From NCBI GenBank assembly GCA_002317595.1, contig DCHL01000129.1, forward strand, positions 1 through 30,269: DNA of 30,269 nucleotides. Reading direction: 5' to 3'. Below the pieces are notes generated by a model, which saw only the letters and a list, made by a program, of their open reading frames with translations, was not told where the DNA came from and did not search any database. Within the stretch, counting starts at the first letter, position 1. The number at the start of each line of letters is the position of its first letter. Shown piece by piece: positions 14,408 to 21,753 of the stretch. The translations under genes and the position numbers were made by a program. The DNA is from Lachnospiraceae bacterium UBA1753 (GTDB taxonomy: Bacteria > Bacillota > Clostridia > Lachnospirales > Lachnospiraceae).

Positions 14408-15056
14408 AAAGTTCACCTCAGCACTGACGGGGAAAAGAGTGCCGCCGCTTACTCTTGACAATAAGTGGTACAGACTTTTTAAGCAGGCTGAGAAGACGTC
14501 GGAAATTGAACAGCTTGAGGAACAGCAGAAGAACCTTCTTAAGGAGCAGTCGAGAATCAATGACGAGATGAAGCGTATGCGTGCGCTTAAGTCGAAGCTC
14601 ATGGACGAGATTGTTGCGGCCATGGACAGCAATGACAAGAGTGCTTCAAAAAAGAAGGAAGAAAATTCACGGCTGATTGATGAAATCAACGAGAAGATGG
14701 CAGCTAATGAGGATACCATGCTTGATATCCCCAGAGACATTGACCAGAACAACAAGGAACTTATGATTCGTACAATGGAGCAGTGCTATGAGGTCATTGC
14801 CCAGAATACGAAGGATATCGCTGAGGTCAGTGCATGGATTGATTCTGTCAGGGTTGAACTTAAGAAAAATATCGTAAGGAAGCAGGAAATGGAGCTTCGC
14901 AATGTGGAGATTTATTCCTATATGCATGATATCTTCGGGCCGGAAGTGATTGAGCTGTTTGACATCACCTATGACATCGAAGGAAAGAAGCAGGAGATTC
15001 TGGCAAGACAGAGAGCCATGAAGGAACAGAAGGCAAGGACGGAGGAAAAACCCTAG
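14391..15056 (+). CDS. Coiled-coil protein of unknown function, coupled to rex
   Basis: A 221-residue soluble protein I do not recognise. The first 30 residues include a compact segment, GKRVPPLTLDNKWYRLF, that looks like a structured cap. Most of the rest has heptad-like, Glu/Lys-rich sequence: about 35-75 (EIEQLEEQQKNLLKEQ), 83-115 and 118-185. A short hydrophobic region, YSYMHDIFGPEVIELFDITYDI, lies near 188-208, and the C-terminus is basic. It has no signal peptide or membrane segment. The start ATG lies within the end of rex and the stop is one base before nnr, so it is expressed with both. A structural, scaffold or filament-like role is possible. Nothing in the sequence shows an enzymatic function. 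Confidence 0.85.
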   Translation: MAKKNEKFTSALTGKRVPPLTLDNKWYRLFKQAEKTSEIEQLEEQQKNLLKEQSRINDEMKRMRALKSKLMDEIVAAMDSNDKSASKKKEENSRLIDEINEKMAANEDTMLDIPRDIDQNNKELMIRTMEQCYEVIAQNTKDIAEVSAWIDSVRVELKKNIVRKQEMELRNVEIYSYMHDIFGPEVIELFDITYDIEGKKQEILARQRAMKEQKARTEEKP

Positions 15057-15057
15057 G

Positions 15058-16536
15058 ATGGAAGCAATTCTTACACCTGAAGAGATGGCTGGCGCGGACC
15101 TGTGTGCCCAGCAGCAGTATGGGATACCGTCACTTGTCCTGATGGAGAGGGCCGCTCTTTTCGCATATGAAGAGATAAAGAAGCGTGTGGACTTAAGTCG
15201 CCTTTCAAATGCGCTTGTTGTCGCAGGAGTTGGTAACAATGGCGGCGATGCGCTTGTGGTTGCAAGGCTTCTTATTGAGGATGGACACAGCCCGGATGTG
15301 TATATCTGTGGAAACGAGCTTAAGGGAACTGATTCCTTCAAGGTGCAGAAGAATGCTCTTGAGAAGTGTGGCTGCACATTTATTACATCCTTTGGGAAAA
15401 AATATGACCTGGTGGTTGATGGGCTCTTCGGGATTTCCTTAAACCGTGATATTGCTGGAGAGTACAGGGACTGCGTTGAGGAGATGAACCGTCAGCATGA
15501 AAACGGTGCTTTTGCGGCTGCTCTCGATATGCCATCTGGCATCAGTGCCCTTGATGGAAGTGTAAAGGGTGTCGCTGTCAGTGCTGATATGACGGCAACC
15601 TTTGGCTATAGAAAAATTGGACAGCTCCTCTATCCAGGTGCAGGATATTGCGGCGAGGTCATACTTGGAAAAATAGGTATTCCTGAGGGCGCGCTTGCGG
15701 GGAACCGGGTAAATATTCTTTCTGAGAACGAGATAAAGCTTCCTGAGAGAAAGGCTTATTCCAACAAGGGTACATATGGCAAGCTTCTTCTCATTGCAGG
15801 AAGCGAGGACATAGCCGGTGCCCTGATTCTGAGCGGTATGGCAGCCATGAGAAGCGGCCTTGGAATGATTAAAATCATTACCCATGAGAAAAACAGGGAT
15901 ATCTGTGCTGCTCTGTTTCCTGAAGCCATGTGTGCTGTGTATCGCGACGCTGAGAGTGCGTCGGCGGCATTTGAAAAGTCCCTTGGCTGGTGTGATGCCA
16001 TTGCAGTTGGACCTGGCATTGGTACTGGAGATGCTGCGGCCAACCTCGTGCGTCTTTCTGTCATGCAGGACAGGGTTCCTGTGGTTGCGGATGCAGATGC
16101 ACTTAATATTTTTTCGGCAAAAAATGATCTTTTGAAAAATCACAAGGCTCAGCTAGTGATTACGCCCCACCTTGGAGAGATGTCTCGTTTGACGGGGCTT
16201 CGCACAGGGGAGATAGCTGCAAGGCTTATTGATACTGCAGTGGAGTTTTCGAAGAATAACGGCATTGTGACTGTCCTTAAGGATGCAAGAAGCATAATTG
16301 CCGGGCCAGATGGTCAGGTGGTAATCAACTGCACTGGAAACAGTGGCATGGCTACGGCTGGTTCAGGTGATGTACTGACTGGAATTATCGGGGCGCTTGT
16401 CGCAGGCCAAATGCCATGCTTTGAAGCGGCTGCCCTTGGGTGCGCGCTCCACGGAAGAGCCGGTGACACGGGAGCTAAGGCACTGTCTGAACACGAACTG
16501 CTGGCAAGGGATATAATTAAGTATCTGGCGGATTAA
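15058..16536 (+). CDS. nnr: Bifunctional NAD(P)H-hydrate repair enzyme (epimerase/dehydratase)
   Basis: A 492-residue fusion protein that restores NADH and NADPH damaged by hydration. The N-terminal YjeF_N epimerase domain (about residues 1-210) contains VVAGVGNNGGDALVVARLL and ALDMPSGISALDG. It interconverts the R and S forms of NAD(P)HX. The C-terminal dehydratase domain (about 225-490) contains GTYGKLLLIAGS, AVGPGIGTG, VADADALN, VITPHLGEM and the conserved glycine-rich/Asp segment NSGMATAGSGDVLTGI. It uses ADP or ATP to dehydrate the S form. The domain order matches other bacterial Nnr. The ATG follows the previous stop by one base, so it belongs to the rex operon, which makes sense because Rex reads the NADH pool that this enzyme keeps clean. 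Confidence 0.95.
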   Translation: MEAILTPEEMAGADLCAQQQYGIPSLVLMERAALFAYEEIKKRVDLSRLSNALVVAGVGNNGGDALVVARLLIEDGHSPDVYICGNELKGTDSFKVQKNALEKCGCTFITSFGKKYDLVVDGLFGISLNRDIAGEYRDCVEEMNRQHENGAFAAALDMPSGISALDGSVKGVAVSADMTATFGYRKIGQLLYPGAGYCGEVILGKIGIPEGALAGNRVNILSENEIKLPERKAYSNKGTYGKLLLIAGSEDIAGALILSGMAAMRSGLGMIKIITHEKNRDICAALFPEAMCAVYRDAESASAAFEKSLGWCDAIAVGPGIGTGDAAANLVRLSVMQDRVPVVADADALNIFSAKNDLLKNHKAQLVITPHLGEMSRLTGLRTGEIAARLIDTAVEFSKNNGIVTVLKDARSIIAGPDGQVVINCTGNSGMATAGSGDVLTGIIGALVAGQMPCFEAAALGCALHGRAGDTGAKALSEHELLARDIIKYLAD

Positions 16537-16578
16537 TTTTTCGCCGAAATAATAATAAATAGACGGAGATAATATGAC

Positions 16579-17709
16579 ATGAGAGGAACTATGAGAGTAT
16601 GTGCCAAGGTCAATCTTGACAACGCAGTATTTAACATGGAGAGCATGCATTCAAACATTGCTCCGGGCACTAAGATGATGGCGGTAATCAAGACTGATGG
16701 TTATGGTCATGGGGCGGTGGCGCTCGCCCGTAAGCTTGAGGGACTTGACTATCTGTTCGGATTTGCTGTTGCTACTGCAGACGAGGCGGTGGAGCTTAGG
16801 GAGGCAGGAATCGAGAAGCCGATTCTGATTCTTGGCTTTACATTCCCTGAGAGCTACGAGGCTATTGTCAGATATGATGTGAGGCCTGCGGTCTTCAAGC
16901 TTGACATGGCAAAGGCACTGTCAGATGAGGCTGTTAAACAGGGAAAGACGGTTAACTTCCATATCAAGACCGATACTGGAATGGGCCGAATCGGCGTTGA
17001 CAGGTCTGCTGAATCAGTTGAGATGGTAAAGGCAATATCGAAGCTTCCTAATGTACATTTGGAAGGAATCTTCACTCACTTTGCAAAGGCTGACATGACT
17101 GATACGGCACCAACCTTTGAGCAGCTGTCCAGATTTGAGAAATACATTGATGTCCTTGAAGAAAACGGTGTGACATTTGATATCCATCACTGCTCTAACA
17201 GTGCAGGAATCATCAGGTTCCCTGAGGCCAATAAGGATATGGTCCGGGCAGGAATCACTCTTTACGGTCTATGGCCCTCGGACGAGACTCCTCAGGATGT
17301 GATTGAACTCCGTCCTCTCATGGAGCTTAAGAGTCATATCGCATATATCAAGAAGGTGCCTAAGGGCCAGCAGATAAGCTACGGAGGAACCTATGAGGCG
17401 GACAGGGAACGTCTTATTGCGACAATACCTGTGGGATACGGTGATGGTTATCCACGGTCACTTTCCGGAAAAGGTTATGTACTTATCAGGGGACAGAAGG
17501 CATATATTACTGGAAGGGTCTGCATGGACCAGTTCATGGTGGATGTGACAGATATTGAAGGCGTATCTGAGTTTGACGAGGTAACGCTCATAGGGCGCGA
17601 TGGAGATGAGGTGATTTCCATGGAACTTCTAGGCGATATGTCAGGAAGATTTAATTACGAACTCGCCTGCGATATAGGCGCGAGAGTTCCGCGTGTCTTG
17701 ACTGAATAA
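16579..17709 (+). CDS. alr: Alanine racemase
   Basis: A 376-residue PLP-dependent enzyme interconverting L- and D-alanine, providing D-Ala for peptidoglycan. The PLP lysine is Lys38 in AVIKTDGYGHGA. The second catalytic base is Tyr268 in QISYGGTYEA. IPVGYGDGYPRSLS and GRVCMDQFMVDVTD in the C-terminal beta domain are typical. The order (TIM barrel about 8-230, beta domain about 240-376) is normal. GGAG lies 10 bases before ATG 16579; a second ATG at 16591 would give a protein four residues shorter and is also possible. The gap after nnr is 42 bases with no terminator. A TATAAT (16512-16517) inside the end of nnr, with a weak -35 18 bases upstream, might give extra transcription. Confidence 0.95.
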   Translation: MRGTMRVCAKVNLDNAVFNMESMHSNIAPGTKMMAVIKTDGYGHGAVALARKLEGLDYLFGFAVATADEAVELREAGIEKPILILGFTFPESYEAIVRYDVRPAVFKLDMAKALSDEAVKQGKTVNFHIKTDTGMGRIGVDRSAESVEMVKAISKLPNVHLEGIFTHFAKADMTDTAPTFEQLSRFEKYIDVLEENGVTFDIHHCSNSAGIIRFPEANKDMVRAGITLYGLWPSDETPQDVIELRPLMELKSHIAYIKKVPKGQQISYGGTYEADRERLIATIPVGYGDGYPRSLSGKGYVLIRGQKAYITGRVCMDQFMVDVTDIEGVSEFDEVTLIGRDGDEVISMELLGDMSGRFNYELACDIGARVPRVLTE

Positions 17710-17727
17710 GTGTATACATGATAAAAT
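17698..17727 (+). promoter_or_regulatory. Promoter of yebC, extended -10
   Basis: TTGACT (17698-17703, in the last codons of alr) and TAAAAT (17722-17727) are 18 bases apart. A TG at 17719-17720 one base before the -10 makes it an extended -10 promoter. It gives yebC a leader of about 45 bases. Confidence 0.55.
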
Positions 17728-17780
17728 TCATTAGTTAACGTAACAAAAATAATAATTAAAAATAGAAATGAGGAGATAAG

Positions 17781-18509
17781 ATGTCAGGTCATTCAAAATT
17801 TGCGAACATCAAGCATAAGAAGGAAAAAAATGATGCAGCTAAGGGTAAGGTATTTACAATAATCGGTCGTGAGATTGCCGTTGCAGTTAAGTCTGGTGGC
17901 CCTGATCCTGCCAACAACTTTAAGCTTGCACAGGTTATTGCCAAGGCTAAGGCAAACAACATGCCAAATGATACAATCGACAGAGGTATCAAGAAGGCTG
18001 CCGGCGACGACGGAAGTGTAAATTACGAGTATGTTACCTATGAGGGATATGGTCCTAAGGGAATTGCCATCATCGTTAAGGCCCTTACTGATAACAAGAA
18101 CCGTACAGCTGCCAATGTAAGAATGGCATTCACAAAGGGTTCTGGTTCACTTGGAACACCTGGCTGTGTATCCTACAGCTTCGATGAGAAGGGTCAGATC
18201 ATCATCGATAAGGAAGAGTATGAGGCTGATGCTGACGAGCTTATGATGCTTGCACTTGATGCAGGGGCTGAGGACTTTTCTGAGGAGGAGGATTCATTTG
18301 AAATCATCACTGCTCCTGATGACTTTGAGGCTGTAAGGGAAGCGCTTGAGAAGGAAGGCATCCCTATGATTTCAGCTGAGGTTACAATGATTCCCCAGAA
18401 CTATGTTGCACTTACTGATGAAGCTGATATCAAGCAGCTCAACAGAACTCTTGATCTTCTTGATGAGGACGATGATGTTCAGGCAGTATACCACAACTGG
18501 GACGAGTAA
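17781..18509 (+). CDS. yebC: YebC/PmpR family protein (translation factor/regulator)
   Basis: A 242-residue protein of normal family length. The N-terminus MSGHSKFANIKHKKEKNDAAKGKVF is the nearly invariant YebC signature, and the pieces NNMPNDTIDRGIKKAAG, GYGPKGIAIIV, DNKNRTAANVRMAF and GSLGTPGCVSY follow in the standard order. Family members have been described as DNA-binding regulators. More recent work links YebC-type proteins to translation through polyproline stretches, so the precise role is open. The C-terminus (LDLLDEDDDVQAVYHNWD) is typical. GAGGAG precedes ATG 17781. Its own promoter is likely. Codon bias is strong, as for an abundant protein. The next gene follows after 14 bases. 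Confidence 0.95.
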   Translation: MSGHSKFANIKHKKEKNDAAKGKVFTIIGREIAVAVKSGGPDPANNFKLAQVIAKAKANNMPNDTIDRGIKKAAGDDGSVNYEYVTYEGYGPKGIAIIVKALTDNKNRTAANVRMAFTKGSGSLGTPGCVSYSFDEKGQIIIDKEEYEADADELMMLALDAGAEDFSEEEDSFEIITAPDDFEAVREALEKEGIPMISAEVTMIPQNYVALTDEADIKQLNRTLDLLDEDDDVQAVYHNWDE

Positions 18510-18523
18510 TTTAGGAGACGTAT

Positions 18524-18997
18524 ATGTCAAAGGAATTGAACGAGAAATTTTCATTTATTCTCGAGGATCTTGATATTGACCTTGCAATGAAATACTTCAC
18601 AAGAGAGAAGTATCTCCCTTTTATGGATGGTTACTGCGAGAGAAACACTGAAGTATATGACCTCATTCTCAGTACAATGGAGAATGATGAGGATTGGGAA
18701 GCACAGATTTGCGAGGCTGCAGCCATTATGGCCGAGAATGCCAAGGCAAGGATTAAGAAATCCATATTCTTCAAGCGTCAGAAGCAGGAAATAGATATGG
18801 CGTACGGCATTACATGTTTTGTCTTTCCTGGTCTGCTTACACTTTCTGAGAAGAATGAAAAAATTGGCCGGGTATGTGAGATTGTTTCTTCTGAATGGGG
18901 GAAGGTGTTCCCCAAGGTCAGCAACATAGGCGCGGCTACTAAGGAAGAGATCCACAGCGGCTTTAAGCGCAAGATTTTTGGAATACCCCTGGATTAG
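18524..18997 (+). CDS. Hypothetical protein, 157 residues, downstream of yebC
   Basis: I do not recognise a family. The protein is soluble and mostly helical, with no signal peptide. Residues 1-75 are acidic (FILEDLDIDLAMKYFT, ENDEDWEAQICEAAA). A basic patch KARIKKSIFFKRQKQ lies near 78-92. A more hydrophobic stretch, YGITCFVFPGLLTL, lies near 97-110 and is too polar around it for a clear membrane helix. GGAGACG precedes ATG 18524, and the gene is only 14 bases from yebC, so co-transcription is likely. Codon use resembles the neighbours, which argues for a real, resident gene. The promoter for the next gene lies inside its last codons. Confidence 0.8.
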   Translation: MSKELNEKFSFILEDLDIDLAMKYFTREKYLPFMDGYCERNTEVYDLILSTMENDEDWEAQICEAAAIMAENAKARIKKSIFFKRQKQEIDMAYGITCFVFPGLLTLSEKNEKIGRVCEIVSSEWGKVFPKVSNIGAATKEEIHSGFKRKIFGIPLD

Positions 18998-19006
18998 ACT
19001 TATAAT
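18978..19006 (+). promoter_or_regulatory. Promoter of the polytopic membrane protein gene
   Basis: TTGGAA (18978-18983, four of six) and a perfect TATAAT (19001-19006) are 17 bases apart. The -35 box lies in the end of the upstream coding region, and the start codon is 33 bases after the -10 box. Confidence 0.5.
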
Positions 19007-19038
19007 TTTACGACATTAGTAGGGTGGTGGGACAGTAG

Positions 19039-20835
19039 ATGGAAAAGAAGAGCGGAGTAGCTGAATTTATTAAAAAGATGATAATATCGGGCACAAATAT
19101 GATCACATATCTTGTGCTCGGTCTTCTTATTGTGTTTTACTGCATTCAGTTGTACGAAGGACATGGGACACCTGGTGTTGTGTTCTGGGCGGGCACACTG
19201 GCGGCACTTCTGTTTGTGGCACTTGTGGTCGGGTTCTGTCTCAGTCAGATGTTCCCTGATCGAAGGTCACATCAGTTTGCTTTCCTTTTTAACTTTATTG
19301 AGTTTATCTGTATTTTCATTATTACGCTTGCTGGAATGGAGCTTTCTGAAATCGCCATGAACAATGTCAAGACTATTGACAGATGGCAGATTGCAGATCT
19401 TGGAAGAGTGCTTTCCTTAAGCAGAGAGATAATCAGCATTCAGCCGGCAGTGCCTCAGGCGCTTACCTATCATCCTGATTTATATAGCGTGGTAAGACTT
19501 TTTTCGGGCATATTCAGAATTGCAGGATACAGCAGCGATGTAGCGAATTATATAGTTCTTATTATGCATTTGCTGTGTGCATTTTTTACATACCGCATTG
19601 CCAGGATGCTGACCGGAAGGGTAGCATCTATTGTTGTCTATGGACTTATGATGCTTATTCCGTCACAGATATGTATTGTCTCAGTCAGGAATCCTCAGAT
19701 ATATGGTGAGACGCTGGTGATGATTCAGCTCTGTGTTTTCCTGTATTCCAGACGTCTGTCGCGAATGGAAAAGAGCATTTTTATTCGTCTGTTTCTTCTC
19801 ACTATTTCGGCAATCCTTGCAGGGCTTGCGACATTTACGCTTACTCCTGCATTTATCGTGCCGTTTGCAGAGATATACTATGTATGTGCACTTCAGAGGA
19901 ACAGAAGAGGAATTAACCCTGATTCCGTTCCTGTAAGAATAGCAGGAAGCATAATACTTGGGCTTGGAAGCGCGCTGGTTTTTGCAGGACTTGTTGCACT
20001 TAAGTGTATTGACATCATGGTGTCGCCTGCTGAGATTATTTCCGGATATCTTAATTCCTACAGACCAAATATTTTTGTTCCAGTTAATCTGCCCCTTGTG
20101 TGGGGAACTGACTCATATGCAGAGAAGGTGCTGTATTTCCATACTGCGTTTGAAAATCAGATTTCATATGGCTGTATGCTTGGACTTGCTTTCATATGTA
20201 TGCTTCTGTGCTGGTATCTTCAGGAGAAGGAATTCTTTGTTCTGAGAATGCTGTTCCTGTCAATTGTTGTTGCTTCGCTCCTTAATGGTAAGAACACTAT
20301 TGAGCATCTGCCGGCCATTGGAATACTGGCTATCCTTGCAGGTGGACTGTTTGATAAGATTTATTCAACGCTCAGACGTAAGGCGTTCCTCGCATATCAG
20401 ATGAATGGATATTTCCCTGCTGGGGATGTCAAGGGAATCGGCGCCAATGCTGTGGCAGAAACTACAGAAAAGGATTCAAATGAGGAATCAGGTCAGCCTG
20501 AGGATTCTGTTGAGGAACTAGAGCTTGATGATGAGAGTGAATCAGCAGATGATGACGTTGTAAGTGAAGTATCTGATGAAAATGAGAATGTGAATTTTTC
20601 AGATGAACTTCAAGAAGCTAACAGTGAATCAGCTGATGATTATGAGGATACAGGAGTCATCACTATTGATGATATTCTCTCTGAATCTGCACGCAGCGTC
20701 GAGGAGGTCGAGTCCCTTGGCCTTGACGAACTTGAAAATCCCCTTCCGGTTCCAGTGAAGAAGGAAGTGGAGGCTCAGGATTACGATGTTGACACTGATG
20801 AAAATGATGACTACGACTACTATGTAGATGAATGA
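19039..20835 (+). CDS. Polytopic membrane protein, possibly GT-C-type glycosyltransferase, with acidic tail
   Basis: A 598-residue integral membrane protein. About 9-11 hydrophobic segments occupy residues 15-455, with examples NMITYLVLGLLIVFYCIQLY, FLFNFIEFICIFIITLAGM and GSIILGLGSALVFAGLVAL. A long extracytoplasmic loop follows the third segment (about residues 100-155, including LSREIISIQPAVPQALTYHPDLYSV when read in pieces). This layout resembles PMT/ArnT-type GT-C transferases, which use polyprenyl-phosphate sugars, but I see no decisive catalytic motif. Residues of about 474-598 are strikingly acidic (repeated ESADD, DENE, DDYDYYVDE) and probably disordered. The start ATG 19039 has GGGTGGTGGG upstream. 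It is 11 bases before uppP, which recycles undecaprenyl phosphate, fitting a lipid-carrier role. The family assignment is tentative. Confidence 0.55.
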   Translation: MEKKSGVAEFIKKMIISGTNMITYLVLGLLIVFYCIQLYEGHGTPGVVFWAGTLAALLFVALVVGFCLSQMFPDRRSHQFAFLFNFIEFICIFIITLAGMELSEIAMNNVKTIDRWQIADLGRVLSLSREIISIQPAVPQALTYHPDLYSVVRLFSGIFRIAGYSSDVANYIVLIMHLLCAFFTYRIARMLTGRVASIVVYGLMMLIPSQICIVSVRNPQIYGETLVMIQLCVFLYSRRLSRMEKSIFIRLFLLTISAILAGLATFTLTPAFIVPFAEIYYVCALQRNRRGINPDSVPVRIAGSIILGLGSALVFAGLVALKCIDIMVSPAEIISGYLNSYRPNIFVPVNLPLVWGTDSYAEKVLYFHTAFENQISYGCMLGLAFICMLLCWYLQEKEFFVLRMLFLSIVVASLLNGKNTIEHLPAIGILAILAGGLFDKIYSTLRRKAFLAYQMNGYFPAGDVKGIGANAVAETTEKDSNEESGQPEDSVEELELDDESESADDDVVSEVSDENENVNFSDELQEANSESADDYEDTGVITIDDILSESARSVEEVESLGLDELENPLPVPVKKEVEAQDYDVDTDENDDYDYYVDE

Positions 20836-20846
20836 TATTGAGGTGA

Positions 20847-21734
20847 ATGATGACACTGCTTCAGGCGATTATCATGGGAATAATACAGGGAATGACAGAG
20901 TTCCTTCCTGTTTCCAGTTCCGGACATCTGGCCCTGTTCAAGATAATGTTTAATGTGAATACTGATACAGGACTTCTTTATGATGTCATGCTTCATTTTG
21001 CAACGCTTATCGCTATCTGCATTGCATTTTATCATGATATTTTTGAACTTGTGAGGGAGGGCTTTGCAATCCTCTTTACCTGGTTCAGGAATCTGATTAT
21101 TTTTTTCAAAAACCGTTTTGGCGGTGGAAGCTGGGAGCCTTATGAGAAGGTCGTGACCAACTCATATAGGAAATTTGTGATTCTTATCCTTGTGGCAACC
21201 GTTCCGACAGGTATTCTCGGAGTAGTTGGTTCGGATTTTGTTGAGGCGGCTTCGCTTACACTTCTTGTTCCTGGAATCTGTCTTATTGTTACAGCCATTC
21301 TGCTATTTATTGCGGATAGATGTGAGGGCGGCAGTAAGGGTCCTGCCAAGACAAGCTATCTCAATGCATTTGAGATTGGAATGGTTCAGGGATTGGCGAC
21401 GCTTCCGGGACTGTCGCGTTCGGGTTCAACAATGACAGCCTGCCTGCTCTGTGGTTTTGACAAGAAATTTGCAGTTCGATTTTCGTTCATCATGTCAATT
21501 CCGGCTGTCCTGGGAGCCGCACTGCTTCAGCTTAAGGATATTGGTGATTACAAGATTCCTACTGGAGAGGTGCCTTACTATATTGTGGGTATGATTGTTG
21601 CCTGTATCGTCGGATATGCATGTATCAAGACCATGCTCATTGTGATTAGAAAGAGAAAGTTTACTTATTTTGCAATATACTGTCTGATTGTCGGAGTTGT
21701 ATCCCTCGGAGGATATTTCCTCGCTGGCAAGTGA
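20847..21734 (+). CDS. uppP: Undecaprenyl-diphosphate phosphatase (UppP/BacA)
   Basis: A 295-residue integral membrane enzyme that dephosphorylates undecaprenyl diphosphate to the monophosphate carrier used for peptidoglycan and other envelope polymers. It also confers tolerance to bacitracin. The two active-site motifs are present: TEFLPVSSSGHLALF (Glu18, His27) and GLSRSGSTM (about 187-195). The usual 7-8 membrane segments are visible. A polar loop of about 35 residues (FKNRFGGGSWEPYEKVVTNS) separates the second and third, somewhat long for the family. ATG 20847 and 20850 are adjacent; GAGGTGA precedes them. The ftsK gene starts 19 bases after its stop. Confidence 0.95.
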   Translation: MMTLLQAIIMGIIQGMTEFLPVSSSGHLALFKIMFNVNTDTGLLYDVMLHFATLIAICIAFYHDIFELVREGFAILFTWFRNLIIFFKNRFGGGSWEPYEKVVTNSYRKFVILILVATVPTGILGVVGSDFVEAASLTLLVPGICLIVTAILLFIADRCEGGSKGPAKTSYLNAFEIGMVQGLATLPGLSRSGSTMTACLLCGFDKKFAVRFSFIMSIPAVLGAALLQLKDIGDYKIPTGEVPYYIVGMIVACIVGYACIKTMLIVIRKRKFTYFAIYCLIVGVVSLGGYFLAGK

Positions 21735-21753
21735 TTATGGAGTTGGGTGTTTA

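Noticed and set aside
14667..16143. Minus-strand open frames of 230 or more residues opposite the coiled-coil gene and nnr
   Set aside because: They lie wholly opposite well-supported genes and show no domain or ribosome site.
21688..21753. Upstream in-frame start extending FtsK into uppP
   Set aside because: The extra 22 residues are the uppP end read in another frame. The basic Ser-rich FtsK N-terminus begins at ATG 21754.
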